Assembly: GCF_032814565.1 (NCBI RefSeq) | Contig: NZ_CP136521.1 | Coordinates: 3,010,501 to 3,074,500, forward strand | DNA from: Hwangdonia lutea | GTDB taxonomy: Bacteria > Bacteroidota > Bacteroidia > Flavobacteriales > Flavobacteriaceae | Direction: 5' to 3' | DNA: 64,000 nt | Shown here: positions 35,999 to 47,066 of the stretch, piece after piece | Position numbering within the stretch: position 1 is the stretch's first letter | Layout of the letters: every line of letters begins with the position of its first letter | Notes under the pieces: model-generated | Seen by the model: the letters and a program-made list of their open reading frames with translations, nothing else | What the model was told of the DNA's origin: nothing | Database searches by the model: none | Program-made: the position numbers and the translations under genes

Positions 35999-36754
35999 CT
36001 ATTTTTTTTTGCGACTATTTTTATTGTAAGTTTTACTTGAGCCCTCTAAAAGATTATTTAATTCGCTAAATTCCTCTTTGGTCAATTCTCGATATTTACC
36101 AACAGGCATATCCAGTTTAATATTCATAATCCTGATACGCTTAAGCGTTTGCACTTCGTAGTTGAGATATTCGCACATGCGACGAATTTGCCGATTTAAA
36201 CCTTGTGTTAATATGATGCTGAACGTATTGGAATTAATTTTTTTAACGACACATTTATTGGTCGATTTCCCTAATTCCTCCAGGTAAATTCCACCGGACA
36301 TTCTTTTAATAAAGGTTTGCGAAATAGGCTTATCAACCGTAACAATGTATTCTTTGTCGTGGTTATTGCTGACTCTAAGGATTTTATTTACAATATCGCC
36401 ATCGTCTGTTAAAAGTATTAGGCCTTCGCTGGGTTTATCTAATCTGCCAATAGGAAAAATGCGTCTCGGGTAATTAATAAAATCGATAATATTATCTTTT
36501 TCAACACTTGTATCCGTGGTACAGACTATACCGACAGGTTTGTTAAACGCCAAATAAACAAAGGCTTCTTTGGTGTTTTTAATTTCTTCACCATCAACAT
36601 GCACCACATCGTTGGGGGCTATTTTTGTACCCATTTCTGGCACTGCGCCGTTAATGGTAACTCTGCCAGCTTCAATGAGTTTGTCTGCTTCTCTGCGCGA
36701 GCAATATCCAGCTTCGCTTAAAAATTTATTGATACGTTTTAATGATTGGCTCAT
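35999..36754 (-). CDS. rluF: 23S rRNA pseudouridine synthase RluF
   Basis: 251 aa RsuA/RluB/RluF-type pseudouridine synthase, expected to modify U2604 of 23S rRNA. The N-terminal S4 domain is RINKFLSEAGYCSRREADKLIEAGRVTING. The catalytic Asp is in IGRLDKPSEGLILLTDDGD. GLNRQIRRMCEYLNYEVQTLKRIRI is the RluF-type signature. A lysine-rich tail (SRKKK) closes it. An exact TACTTTTG -7 element is only 4 nt before the start codon. Confidence 0.92.
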   Translation of the reverse strand: MSQSLKRINKFLSEAGYCSRREADKLIEAGRVTINGAVPEMGTKIAPNDVVHVDGEEIKNTKEAFVYLAFNKPVGIVCTTDTSVEKDNIIDFINYPRRIFPIGRLDKPSEGLILLTDDGDIVNKILRVSNNHDKEYIVTVDKPISQTFIKRMSGGIYLEELGKSTNKCVVKKINSNTFSIILTQGLNRQIRRMCEYLNYEVQTLKRIRIMNIKLDMPVGKYRELTKEEFSELNNLLEGSSKTYNKNSRKKK

Positions 36755-36758
36755 GCTG

Positions 36759-36766
36759 CAAAAGTA
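36759..36766 (-). promoter_or_regulatory. Candidate -7 element abutting the rluF start
   Basis: Minus strand TACTTTTG, an exact TAnnTTTG match, 4 nt before ATG. If used, the mRNA is leaderless or nearly so. Confidence 0.4.
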
Positions 36767-36773
36767 CGATAAT

Positions 36774-37613
36774 CTATGATTTTAAGAACTCAAGAATATG
36801 ATTGTGCACCACATCGTTATTTAAAGAATGCCCATAACCGGTAGTTTGAATAAGTTTACTGTTTTTTAGGTTTTTATGAATAGCCTCTGAGTCGTTTATA
36901 GGAATGATTCTGTCTTTTTTATCATGAATAATTAAACCATCTACATTAATTAATGTACTGTGTTTTGCCGATGAAAACGTGTTTGCCGGTGCTCCAAAAC
37001 GCTTAAGAATTAAATCTTCGAGCGCATTGATTACTTTAGAGTTGTAACTTAATAGACTGGTGTAGTTTTCAAAAATGTCTGTAAATTCATTTGGGGCTCC
37101 AAGTAATATCATTTTCTTTAAACTCGGTAATTGATGTTTTTTTTGAAAAAAGATAGATGCCATACCACCAACCGAGTGCCCAATAATTATTTCTGGCTGA
37201 AATTTTTGCGTTACCACATGAATAAATTCGGCATATAAAATGGCATTAAAGGTGTCGCCACCTGAGTTGCCATGAGCTGGCGCATCTAGGGAAACAATGT
37301 TGTAATGGTGTTTTTGTAAAACAGAAATAAGGTTTTTCCATCGTGCCGTATTGCTCTCCCACCCATGAACCAGCAAAACGGTTTTGCCTTTGCCTGCCCA
37401 ATGATAGGTTGCAATATTCAAACCATCGTGCTCCATATTTAAAGTATCGGCAGATTTTAAATATACGGATTGCTCAGGTGTTACTTTTCCTTTTCTCGGC
37501 GTTGCAAAAAGCGTCATAGCTTTATTGGCAGCGTATGTTTTTGAAAAGTAACTGCTTGTGTTTATTAGTTTGCCAACTATTTTGGGTAGCGCTTTTTCAA
37601 TTTTCTTTTTCAT
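36774..37613 (-). CDS. Alpha/beta hydrolase
   Basis: 279 aa serine hydrolase. LLVHGWESNTARW supplies the oxyanion-hole HG, IIGHSVGGMASIF the nucleophile elbow (Ser), IHDKKDRIIP the acidic residue and GYGHSLNN the catalytic His. Its N-terminus (KALPKIVGKLINTSSYFSKTYAANKAMTLFATPRKGK) is typical of a small-molecule esterase/lysophospholipase-like group in Bacteroidota. No signal peptide. It starts 3 bp after the cupin gene's end, so the two are one operon. Confidence 0.88.
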   Translation of the reverse strand: MKKKIEKALPKIVGKLINTSSYFSKTYAANKAMTLFATPRKGKVTPEQSVYLKSADTLNMEHDGLNIATYHWAGKGKTVLLVHGWESNTARWKNLISVLQKHHYNIVSLDAPAHGNSGGDTFNAILYAEFIHVVTQKFQPEIIIGHSVGGMASIFFQKKHQLPSLKKMILLGAPNEFTDIFENYTSLLSYNSKVINALEDLILKRFGAPANTFSSAKHSTLINVDGLIIHDKKDRIIPINDSEAIHKNLKNSKLIQTTGYGHSLNNDVVHNHILEFLKS

Positions 37614-37615
37614 TT

Positions 37616-37984
37616 TTATGCTTCTCTATTTACTAAATCCATAGAAAACGCAGGTGTGCAGATGGCAATGTATTCGCATACTTCGGTAAATGGATTGGAA
37701 TATTGTACCCTCGTGTTTTTTTCTATTTTAATGGATTCGCCTGCATTTAAAACCACGGTCTCGCCTTCAATAATAAATTGCTTTTTGCCTCTGATGATAA
37801 AAGTGTATTCATCAAATTCGGGTGTTTGGAACGGTTCGCTCCAACCAGCAGGTGCTTTCATGTGCGCAATACTTATTTTAGAATTATTATCGGTTGCCCT
37901 TCCAAAATGTTCGTTTATAATTTTACCATCGGTAGTTGGAACAACAAACGGTGTGTTTTGTATGGTATATTTTTTTTTGGACAT
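37616..37984 (-). CDS. Cupin-domain protein
   Basis: 122 aa, single conserved beta-barrel (cupin_2-like). Motif 1 is partly preserved in FQTPEFDEYTFIIRGKKQFIIEGE and motif 2 in LNAGESIKIEKNTRVQYSNPF. The canonical metal-binding His residues of motif 1 are mostly replaced, so metal binding is doubtful. It lies between the YitT-like gene (19 bp upstream) and the hydrolase (3 bp downstream), suggesting co-transcription. Confidence 0.8.
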   Translation of the reverse strand: MSKKKYTIQNTPFVVPTTDGKIINEHFGRATDNNSKISIAHMKAPAGWSEPFQTPEFDEYTFIIRGKKQFIIEGETVVLNAGESIKIEKNTRVQYSNPFTEVCEYIAICTPAFSMDLVNREA

Positions 37985-38002
37985 ATTTTACTTTTTTAGC
38001 TT

Positions 38003-38977
38003 CTAACTTTTCATCGGTTTTTTCTTAATCATGCCGCCTTTTAAATCTTTTACAACACCCATAATTACAAACGCTTTTTCGTCAATTTTATCAATTTCAG
38101 TTTGCAGTTTTGCCAACTCTAATCGGGTGACAATGGTGTAAATAATGTCTTTGTCGTAGCTTTCGCCATTTTTACCAAAGCCACCTTTTCCGGCATAAAT
38201 AGTACAAGCGCGCCCAAGTTTTTTTGTAAGCATAAGCCGTAGTTCTTCATGGTTATTGGATATTACAGTAACACCCACATATTCCTCAACACCATCAACC
38301 ACAAAATCAACGGTACGTGCAGCAGCCAAATAAGTTAAAATCGCATAAAGTGCTGTTTCCATAGATAAAATATAGCCACCCACAGAAAATATTATAATGT
38401 TTATGAGCAGCAGTACATCACCAATAGTAAGTGACAGTTTTCTGCCTAAATAAATGGCTAAAACCTCGGTGCCATCAATAACGCTGCCACCTCGCATAGA
38501 CATGCCAATGCCCAAACCCAGAAAGAAACCACCAAAAACGGCTATAAGTAATTTATCTTCTGTTATAATGGGATAGTCTACATAATGGACCACAAACGCT
38601 AAAAAGGTAATAGCGGCAATACTCCTTAAAGCGAATTTGTTACCAATGGTTTTTGATGCCAAATACAAAAAAGGAAGATTGACAAGTACCAATAACAAAC
38701 CTAGATTTAACGAGGTTACATGCTCTAATAATAACGAGATACCTGTGGCGCCGCCATCTATAAATTTATTGGGCAATAAAAAGCCTTTTAACCCAAACCC
38801 TGCGGAAAATACACCAACTATAATGAAAAAATATTCCTTAACAGCGTGCGATAACTCTATTTGTAATTTTCTAACCGTTGGGGCTAGATCGTTTTTTTCT
38901 AAGGTACTATGGGCATCTTCACCTTTAAGCTTTTTTCGAGCTATGTTTACTAAAAGCTTTGAGATAAAAGGGATCAT
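38003..38977 (-). CDS. YitT-family membrane protein (DUF161 + DUF2179)
   Basis: 324 aa. After a ~45-residue cytosolic extension there are five or six TM helices with the family motifs FSAGFGLKGFLLPNKFIDGGATGISLLL and GIGMSMRGGSVIDGTEVLAIYL. The C-terminal DUF2179 domain (VISNNHEELRLMLTKKLGRACTIYAGKGGFGKNG...IIYTIVTRLELAKLQTEI) is PII-like. The role is uncertain, possibly a transporter controlled by the cytosolic domain. Confidence 0.88.
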   Translation of the reverse strand: MIPFISKLLVNIARKKLKGEDAHSTLEKNDLAPTVRKLQIELSHAVKEYFFIIVGVFSAGFGLKGFLLPNKFIDGGATGISLLLEHVTSLNLGLLLVLVNLPFLYLASKTIGNKFALRSIAAITFLAFVVHYVDYPIITEDKLLIAVFGGFFLGLGIGMSMRGGSVIDGTEVLAIYLGRKLSLTIGDVLLLINIIIFSVGGYILSMETALYAILTYLAAARTVDFVVDGVEEYVGVTVISNNHEELRLMLTKKLGRACTIYAGKGGFGKNGESYDKDIIYTIVTRLELAKLQTEIDKIDEKAFVIMGVVKDLKGGMIKKKPMKS

Positions 38978-39045
38978 AGGATTTGTTTTGGAATTTTAAT
39001 TTTTCTTGAATCTTGGTACTTTTCGTTTAATACAGCGAAAAGCTA

Positions 39046-39606
39046 TTAATTTTTACTCCAATTTAAGAAAAAATATTTCAATTTGGCATCATCAGGAATA
39101 TGAGCTGCTTCAATGTCTAAATCCATATCAAAACGAAGATTGGCAGGTAGTTCTTTTTTATCAATTGTAAAAGCTGCATTAATTTCGTTTACAGAAACCA
39201 CAATGGAGTTAATCAAATTGTCAATCCTTGAAATTTTATAATTATTGGCAATATCTTTAAAGGTGCTTAATGTGGTTATGTTTTTATCGGTTTTAAATCG
39301 GGCGTCGAAAATTTGAACACTTTCAATAACCGAGGTAGAATCCAACGATTGCCTAGGTGTTAAAGCCAATAGTTTTTTGCCGCCTTTTTCAAAAATTTTA
39401 ATGTCATTATTATTGCCCGTAAACTCGTCGCCGCTAATAAATTTTACGATAGAATCGTTACTAAAAACAGTTTCTAAATCTTTAACTTTGGTTGAGTCGG
39501 TTAATAATCCAATATGCTGTTTACTAATTTGAAATGGGTCTTGTTCCTTTTTGCAACTGGCCAAAAGTAGGGTAAAGATAATAAGGCTTAAAATTAATTT
39601 ATTCAT
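39046..39606 (-). CDS. Hypothetical lipoprotein
   Basis: 186 aa with a clear lipobox (LLLASC). The mature part, with KQHIGLLTDSTKVKDLETVFSNDSIVKFISGDEF, KIFEKGGKKLLALTPRQ and ISRIDNLINSIVVSVNEINAAFTIDKKELP, looks like a periplasmic alpha/beta protein of a group seen in Bacteroidota, but I cannot name a family. It lies 68 bp downstream of the herA-like gene on the same strand. Confidence 0.7.
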   Translation of the reverse strand: MNKLILSLIIFTLLLASCKKEQDPFQISKQHIGLLTDSTKVKDLETVFSNDSIVKFISGDEFTGNNNDIKIFEKGGKKLLALTPRQSLDSTSVIESVQIFDARFKTDKNITTLSTFKDIANNYKISRIDNLINSIVVSVNEINAAFTIDKKELPANLRFDMDLDIEAAHIPDDAKLKYFFLNWSKN

Positions 39607-39673
39607 GTGTTAATTTGGTTTTACTTGTTGTTTTTCTTCCCTTTATAGAGGTATTACTTGGTTACAGCGGTGA

Positions 39674-41215
39674 CTATTTTTTCATCAGTTTTGTAAGAAT
39701 ACCAAAAGCACTTCTTATAAAAGTGGCGCTTGTAAGGACCTTAACTATCGGATTCATGCGTGTACTTCGTCGTCTTGTGGTTGATGTTCGTCGTTTAGAT
39801 TCTGCTTTTTTAAGAGCTTCTTTTTCTTGGCGCGCTTTTTCCTGGGCTTCTTCGGCTTCAGCTTGTTTTATTTTTTCGTTAAGCATTTCGTAGGCACTTT
39901 CCCTATCGATGGTTTCGTTATATTTTTTTACCAATTTCGATTGCGATAATAAGTTGCTTAATTCGCTATCGGTTAACACATCCATTCTGCTCATTGGTGC
40001 CCGCATCATGGTAGCCGCAAGCGGGGTAGGGCGTCCTTTTTCATCCAATGCCGATACTAGGGCTTCACCAATACCTAATGATGTTAAAACTTCGGCTGTA
40101 TCATAATATTCCGAATCCGGATAATTTTGTGCGGTTAGTTTAATGGCTTTTCTGTCTTTTGCTGTAAAGGCTCTTAAGGCATGTTGGACTTTTAATCCTA
40201 ATTGACTTAAAACCGCTTCGGGTACATCGGTTGGGTTTTGGGTTACAAAATACAATCCGACACCTTTACTACGAATTAGTTTTACAATACTTTCAATTTG
40301 ACTTAATAAGGCTTTTGAAGCTTCATTGAAAATTAAATGCGCCTCGTCGATAAACATTACAAGTTCTGGCCTATCACTATCGCCTTGTTCTGGGAAAGTT
40401 GAATAAATTTCGGCCAACAAGCTCAACATAAACGTTGAAAACAGTTTGGGTCTGTCTTGTATATCGGTAAGTCTGATAATGTTTATGTAGCCTCTGCCGT
40501 CTTCATCAACTCGTAATAAATCGTCAACCTCAAACGAGGTTTCACCAAAAAACAAATCGGCACCTTGTTGTTCAAGTTCTACAACCTTTCTTAAGATAGC
40601 ACCTGTTGATGCGGTTGATATCCTGCCATAGGCTTCGGTAAATTCTTTTTTACCTTCATTGGTGGCATATTGCAGAATTTTTTTAAAATCCTTTAAGTCG
40701 AGAATGGGATATTTATTGTCGTCGCAATACTGAAAAATAACGGCAACAACACCAGATTGGGTTTCAGTTAAATCTAAAATACGCGATAATAAAACAGGGC
40801 CGAATTCGCTAACGGTTGCTCTTAATCTTACGCCATCTTGTTCGGAAAGGGTTAATATTTCAACAGGAAACGATTTGGCTTCAAACGGCAATCCTATTTT
40901 TTCGTGGCGTTCATCAATTTTAGGATGACCGGGACTTGGTTGCGCCAATCCGCTTAAATCACCTTTAATATCCATCAGCAAAACAGGGATGCCTTTGTCG
41001 CTTAAATTTTCGGCTAAAACCTGCAACGATTTTGTTTTGCCCGTACCGGTAGCTCCCGCAATTAAACCATGGCGGTTTAAGGTTTTTAAAGGGATTTTTA
41101 CATGTGCGCCAGTAACGGTTTCGCCGTTTAACATGGCAGCGCCAATAGGGATAAAATCGCCTTTTGTGGTATTGCCGTCGGTAATGTATTTAAAAAAAGT
41201 ATCCTTATTACTCAT
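39674..41215 (-). CDS. HerA-like/DUF853 ATPase (YjgR-type)
   Basis: 513 aa P-loop ATPase of the FtsK/HerA superfamily. Walker A is GATGTGKTKSLQ; MDIKGDLSGLAQPSPGHP follows it; Walker B-like is MFIDEAHLIFNEA; the sensor region is YFVTQNPTDVPEAVLSQLGLKVQHALRAFTAKDRKAI. A coiled-coil, Lys/Arg-rich C-terminus (KQAEAEEAQEKARQEKEAL) and a short hydrophobic tail follow. The DUF853 family is thought to couple ATP to DNA-related work, but its role is not established. Confidence 0.88.
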   Translation of the reverse strand: MSNKDTFFKYITDGNTTKGDFIPIGAAMLNGETVTGAHVKIPLKTLNRHGLIAGATGTGKTKSLQVLAENLSDKGIPVLLMDIKGDLSGLAQPSPGHPKIDERHEKIGLPFEAKSFPVEILTLSEQDGVRLRATVSEFGPVLLSRILDLTETQSGVVAVIFQYCDDNKYPILDLKDFKKILQYATNEGKKEFTEAYGRISTASTGAILRKVVELEQQGADLFFGETSFEVDDLLRVDEDGRGYINIIRLTDIQDRPKLFSTFMLSLLAEIYSTFPEQGDSDRPELVMFIDEAHLIFNEASKALLSQIESIVKLIRSKGVGLYFVTQNPTDVPEAVLSQLGLKVQHALRAFTAKDRKAIKLTAQNYPDSEYYDTAEVLTSLGIGEALVSALDEKGRPTPLAATMMRAPMSRMDVLTDSELSNLLSQSKLVKKYNETIDRESAYEMLNEKIKQAEAEEAQEKARQEKEALKKAESKRRTSTTRRRSTRMNPIVKVLTSATFIRSAFGILTKLMKK

Positions 41216-41471
41216 GCTTCAAAAATTTGCATAAAAGTACAGGAAAAATGAAGAAGAAAAAAATAGTGTTTAGAGCGAATAAGCGCTATTTTGTTTTTTC
41301 AATAAACTGTAGATGTTTAGTGTTGGCATTTAAGCTACTTAGGTCTGTTTATTGACATAATTTTTTGCGACTGAAGTGATATAGTTGCTGTATTGCTTAA
41401 TGCTCAGTTAATCATAAAATTAATTTGAAAAGGAAATGTATTTAATAATTAAAATAACTTAAAGGAATATG
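41216..41471. other. Intergenic region between herA-like and queE
   Basis: About 256 bp with no ORF. A weak imperfect hairpin (AAATAG...CTATTT) ending in a T-rich run lies near 41263-41300. I see no other signal until the -7 element at 41472. Confidence 0.3.
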
Positions 41472-41479
41472 TATCTTTG
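41472..41479 (+). promoter_or_regulatory. Candidate -7 element abutting queE
   Basis: TATCTTTG, exact TAnnTTTG, ending 6 nt before the queE ATG at 41486. Confidence 0.45.
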
Positions 41480-41485
41480 CAAACT

Positions 41486-42115
41486 ATGAATAAGGAGATA
41501 CAATTATTAGTTGATAAAGGCGAAATGTTGCCCTTAATGGAAGAGTTTTATACCATCCAAGGTGAAGGCTATCATAAAGGGACGGCGGCTTATTTTATTC
41601 GTATTGGTGGCTGCGATGTAGGTTGCCATTGGTGCGATGTAAAAGAAAGTTGGAATGCCAATATACATCCGCCAACTGAAACGCTCAAAATTGTAGAAAA
41701 CGCAAAAAAATACAGCGATACCATTGTAATAACAGGTGGTGAGCCATTAACGTGGGACATGACCTTGTTAACCGATAGGCTTAAGGCCGAAGGTTTACAA
41801 ACGCATATTGAAACCTCTGGTGCGTACAAATTAACCGGAACTTGGGATTGGATTTGCTTGTCTCCCAAAAAACTAAAATTGCCCACCAACGAAATTTATG
41901 AAAAGGCCCACGAACTTAAAGTAATTGTTTATAATAAAGACGATTTTCGCTTTGCGGAAGAACAAGCCGCCAAAGTAAATAAGAACTGCATTTTATACTT
42001 ACAGCCCGAATGGAGCAAACGTGATAAAGTCGTGCCGGAAATTGTAGATTACGTCATGAAAAATCCTAAATGGAAAGTATCGCTACAAACCCATAAATAT
42101 TTGAATATTCCTTAA
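41486..42115 (+). CDS. queE: 7-carboxy-7-deazaguanine synthase QueE
   Basis: 209 aa radical-SAM enzyme converting 6-carboxytetrahydropterin to 7-carboxy-7-deazaguanine, the precursor of queuosine. The cluster motif is CDVGCHWC (CX3CX2C, C43/C47/C50). Other signatures: FYTIQGEGYHKGTAAYFIRIGG, VITGGEPLTWD, HIETSGAYKLTGTWDWICLSPKKLKLP and LQPEWSK. ATG at 41486 was chosen over the TTG at 41477, which lies inside the candidate promoter. It ends before a bidirectional terminator. Confidence 0.94.
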   Translation: MNKEIQLLVDKGEMLPLMEEFYTIQGEGYHKGTAAYFIRIGGCDVGCHWCDVKESWNANIHPPTETLKIVENAKKYSDTIVITGGEPLTWDMTLLTDRLKAEGLQTHIETSGAYKLTGTWDWICLSPKKLKLPTNEIYEKAHELKVIVYNKDDFRFAEEQAAKVNKNCILYLQPEWSKRDKVVPEIVDYVMKNPKWKVSLQTHKYLNIP

Positions 42116-42153
42116 ATTCAGTCTTCAGTCTTCGGTCATAAAGTAATCAATAA

Positions 42154-42190
42154 AAAATGTTCCAACGGTATAAAACCATTGGAACATTTT
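42154..42190. terminator. Bidirectional terminator between queE and the DUF2911 gene
   Basis: AAAATGTTCCAA pairs perfectly with TTGGAACATTTT around an inner GGT/ACC step. A- and T-runs flank both ends, serving the two convergent genes. Confidence 0.85.
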
Positions 42191-42212
42191 ATATTATTTA
42201 ACGCCTAGCGTC

Positions 42213-42758
42213 TTATTTTGTAAAAGGAACCGTTAATCTTGCGGTGCCCCAACCCAAATGCATATTTACGCCGTTATCAGCTTCATCAAAAGCAATTGAG
42301 AAGGCTTCAATAGATTCTTCCGATACGTTTAATGGTACCGATAAGCGTGCTACATCATTGGCTTCGTTATAAAAGTACGAACCCCACACATTTAAGTCTG
42401 AATTAATTATTGCTGTGCATTCTTCCTCTCCAGGTATTAAATAAAATGTGTAAGTACCAGCTTTTACGGTTTTGTTTCCCAATTTCATATCGGTATAAAG
42501 CGTTAGTTCTGCCGCTTCATTGGCGCCAGTTCGCCATACTTTGCCGCTAGGAGCCAAAGTGGCTAAGTCTCTTCCTTTAAGTTGTGGCCGGCTATACACA
42601 ATCTTTATTAATTTGTTTGACTCTTTGTAATCAGACGGGAATGCCGCAGCATCCATTGGGCTTTTATCTAATTTACTAAATTTTTGAGCATTAACATTAG
42701 TGGTTAAAAGCATAACAAATGCAAAAGCCAAGGTCGTGATAAGTGTTGATTTTTTCAT
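42213..42758 (-). CDS. DUF2911 domain secreted protein
   Basis: 181 aa with a signal peptide (ITTLAFAFVMLLTTNVNAQ). The family core is KIVYSRPQLKGRD, VWRTGANEAAELTLYTDMKLGNKTVKAGTYTFYLIPGEEE and WGSYFYNEANDVARL, ending in MHLGWGTARLTVPF. The domain is common in Bacteroidota and predicted to be a small periplasmic beta sandwich. Function unknown. Transcription ends at the shared hairpin with queE. Confidence 0.88.
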   Translation of the reverse strand: MKKSTLITTLAFAFVMLLTTNVNAQKFSKLDKSPMDAAAFPSDYKESNKLIKIVYSRPQLKGRDLATLAPSGKVWRTGANEAAELTLYTDMKLGNKTVKAGTYTFYLIPGEEECTAIINSDLNVWGSYFYNEANDVARLSVPLNVSEESIEAFSIAFDEADNGVNMHLGWGTARLTVPFTK

Positions 42759-43019
42759 AATGATTTTTAAGTTTTAAGAATGATTTAAAAGTACTGCGAT
42801 ATTGTCTTAATATTTTTATAAAAGTCGTTTCAATATGTTAAAGTTTACAATATTGAAGCATATCTTCTTGAAATTTATCTATATAGTTTCATATTTACAT
42901 TAATAACGATAAATTAGTTTTAAATTATAATCAATTGTTCGCTTTGTGTTTTTATAATAAAAGTATAATGGCATTTTTGTACCGTTAATTAGAATTAAAT
43001 ATTTTTAAAGATAAAGATT
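42759..43019. other. Intergenic region upstream of asnB
   Basis: 261 bp, very AT-rich, no ORF. CATTTTTG at 42973-42980 is one mismatch from the -7 consensus and lies 39 nt before asnB. Nothing else is seen. Confidence 0.3.
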
Positions 43020-44684
43020 ATGTGTGGAATTGTATGTGCATTCGATTTAAAACAGAAGGCCGAAGATTTAAGACCTCAAATATTAGAAATGTCTAAAACC
43101 ATTCGTCATCGTGGACCAGATTGGAGCGGTATTTATAGCGATGATAAAGCCATTTTAGCGCACGAACGTTTGGCTATTGTTGATCCGGCTTCGGGAAAAC
43201 AACCTTTGTTTAGTGAAGATAAAAAACTGATTCTTGCCGCAAACGGCGAGATTTATAACCATCGGGAATTGCGCCAACAATTTGATGGCAAATACAACTT
43301 TCAAACCGAAAGCGATTGCGAGGTTATTTTAGCTCTGTATAAAGAAAAGGGCGTTGATTTTGTAGATGACATGAACGGTATTTTCGGATTTGCTATCTAC
43401 GACGTTGAAAAAGACGAATATTTTGTGGCCAGAGATCACATGGGCATTATTCCTTTATACATTGGTTGGGATAAAAACGGAACATTTTATGTGGCCTCAG
43501 AATTAAAGGCTTTAGAAGGTGTTTGTACTAAAATTGAACTGTTTCCGCCAGGGCATTATTTAAGCAGTAAAGACGGGGAGTTTGTAAAATGGTACAATAG
43601 GGAATGGACCGAGTATGATGCAGTTAAAGATAACGAAACCAGTATTGCAGAAGTAAAACAAGCTTTGGAAGATGCAGTGCACAGGCAATTAATGAGTGAT
43701 GTGCCGTACGGTGTTTTACTTTCCGGAGGATTGGATTCTTCGGTAACATCGGCCATTGCTAAAAAATATTCTGAAAGACGAATTGAAGCAGACGATAAAG
43801 AAAAAGCGTGGTGGCCCCAATTGCACTCCTTTTCTGTAGGGTTGGAAGGCTCACCAGATTTAGCTGCCGCCAAAAAAGTGGCCGACCATATTGGTACCGT
43901 ACATCACGAAATCAAATTCACCATTCAAGAAGGTTTGGATGCGGTTAAAGATGTTATTTATAACATTGAAACTTACGATATTACCACGATACGCTCGTCT
44001 ACACCAATGTATTTAATGGCGCGTGTTATTAAGTCTATGGGTATTAAAATGGTATTGTCAGGCGAAGGCGCCGATGAGATTTTTGGAGGTTATTTATACT
44101 TCCACAAAGCACCGGATGCTAAAGAGTTTCACGACGAAACCGTGCGTAAACTAGACAAATTGCACATGTACGATTGTTTAAGGGCCAACAAAAGTTTGGC
44201 AGCTTGGGGCATTGAGGGACGTGTACCATTTTTAGATAAAGAATTTATCGATGTGGCCATGCGCATCAATCCAAAAGATAAAATGATTAACGGCGAGCGC
44301 ATGGAAAAATGGGTGATTCGTAAGGCGTTTGAAGACATGATTCCGGAAAGCGTCGCATGGAGGCAGAAAGAACAATTTAGCGATGGCGTAGGTTACAGTT
44401 GGATTGACACGCTAAAGGAATTGGTTGAAAAGGAGGTAACCGATGAGCAAATGGAGAATGCTAAATACCGTTACCCAATTCAAACCCCAATAAACAAAGA
44501 AGAGTATTATTATCGCACCATTTTTGAAGAGCATTTCCCGAGTGATGCCGCAGCTTTAAGCGTACCACAAGAGCCAAGTGTGGCCTGTAGCACAAAAATA
44601 GCTTTAGAATGGGATGAAGCTTTTAAGAATATGAACGACCCATCGGGTAGGGCAGTTGCAAAAGTGCATGATGATGCCTATTAA
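43020..44684 (+). CDS. asnB: Asparagine synthase B (glutamine-hydrolysing)
   Basis: 554 aa, making asparagine from aspartate, glutamine and ATP. The N-terminal class II amidotransferase domain starts with the processed nucleophile MCGIVCAFD (Cys2), with HRGPDWSG, LAHERLAIVDP and ANGEIYNHRELR. The synthetase domain has the PP-loop GVLLSGGLDSSVTSAI (around residue 235), HEIKFTIQEGLDAV and VLSGEGADEIFGGYLYFHKAP. Length is typical of E. coli-type AsnB. An intrinsic terminator follows. Confidence 0.96.
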   Translation: MCGIVCAFDLKQKAEDLRPQILEMSKTIRHRGPDWSGIYSDDKAILAHERLAIVDPASGKQPLFSEDKKLILAANGEIYNHRELRQQFDGKYNFQTESDCEVILALYKEKGVDFVDDMNGIFGFAIYDVEKDEYFVARDHMGIIPLYIGWDKNGTFYVASELKALEGVCTKIELFPPGHYLSSKDGEFVKWYNREWTEYDAVKDNETSIAEVKQALEDAVHRQLMSDVPYGVLLSGGLDSSVTSAIAKKYSERRIEADDKEKAWWPQLHSFSVGLEGSPDLAAAKKVADHIGTVHHEIKFTIQEGLDAVKDVIYNIETYDITTIRSSTPMYLMARVIKSMGIKMVLSGEGADEIFGGYLYFHKAPDAKEFHDETVRKLDKLHMYDCLRANKSLAAWGIEGRVPFLDKEFIDVAMRINPKDKMINGERMEKWVIRKAFEDMIPESVAWRQKEQFSDGVGYSWIDTLKELVEKEVTDEQMENAKYRYPIQTPINKEEYYYRTIFEEHFPSDAAALSVPQEPSVACSTKIALEWDEAFKNMNDPSGRAVAKVHDDAY

Positions 44685-44712
44685 AAGGTAATCAGTTATA
44701 TTTTATTTGAGT

Positions 44713-44742
44713 AAAGACCAGCGTTTTTGTTGGTCTTTTTTT
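44713..44742 (+). terminator. Intrinsic terminator after asnB
   Basis: AAAGACCA pairs with TGGTCTTT across a 10-nt loop, followed by more T. Confidence 0.9.
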
Positions 44743-44933
44743 GTTTATTAAAATCTCAAATGATGCGTTTTAAATCGTTTTCTATTTTTTGTGAAAAACG
44801 AAAGACTAAAAAACACTCAAAATCCAATCTAAGGTACTTTTTAGGCGATTTAAGAGTGTTTTGAGTAATTAACAATTGTTGATAATTATTGAACAAACTC
44901 GTTAAAATGCTTTTTAAAGGCTTTGTTATTTCG
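44743..44933. other. Intergenic region upstream of gyrB
   Basis: No ORF. It contains ACTCAAAA and TTTTGAGT arms (near 44815 and 44858) and the palindrome AACAATTGTT (near 44872). Possible topology-sensitive control region; this is inference. Confidence 0.3.
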
Positions 44934-44941
44934 TATATTTG
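44934..44941 (+). promoter_or_regulatory. Candidate gyrB promoter (-7 element)
   Basis: TATATTTG, exact TAnnTTTG. The predicted start of RNA near 44948 gives a leader of about 70 nt. Confidence 0.5.
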
Positions 44942-44954
44942 TTTGTATTCAAAA

Positions 44955-44977
44955 GGATGCTAAAAAGCATCTTTTTT
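44955..44977 (+). terminator. Hairpin with T-run in the presumed gyrB leader
   Basis: GATGCT-AAAA-AGCATC followed by seven T, only 43 nt before the gyrB ATG and just downstream of the -7 element. It has terminator form but lies where an attenuator would lie. Confidence 0.6.
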
Positions 44978-45014
44978 TGTGTAAAATATAATTATAAAAA
45001 AGATTATAAAATAA

Positions 45015-46970
<1,956 letters not shown>

Positions 46971-46991
46971 TTAAAATTAATTTATAGAATT

Positions 46992-47023
46992 AAAAATGTC
47001 GCTTAATTTAAGCGACATTTTTT
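46992..47023. terminator. Terminator after gyrB
   Basis: AAAAATGTCGCTTAA and TTAAGCGACATTTTT form a perfect 15-bp inverted repeat with a 1-nt centre plus extra T. It may work in both directions, as the next gene converges. Confidence 0.9.
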
Positions 47024-47066
47024 ATGGATATGATTGAGGTGTTTTAGGATTAATTAAAATGCTTGT

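Noticed and set aside
39567-39590. GTAGGGTAAA on the plus strand as another module B promoter
   Set aside because: There is no TGTC-type block 17 nt downstream, and it lies inside a minus-strand lipoprotein gene with no plus-strand gene after it.
41263-41300. Terminator in the herA-like/queE gap
   Set aside because: The stem is short and imperfect, and both flanking genes are transcribed away from it, so no transcript needs ending there.
41477-41485. TTG start for queE at 41477
   Set aside because: It overlaps the TATCTTTG promoter element; ATG 41486 keeps all conserved residues.
44645-44675. GGGTAGG near the end of asnB as an ECF promoter
   Set aside because: It is followed by TGATGCC, not TGT(C/T)nTA, and is within coding sequence.
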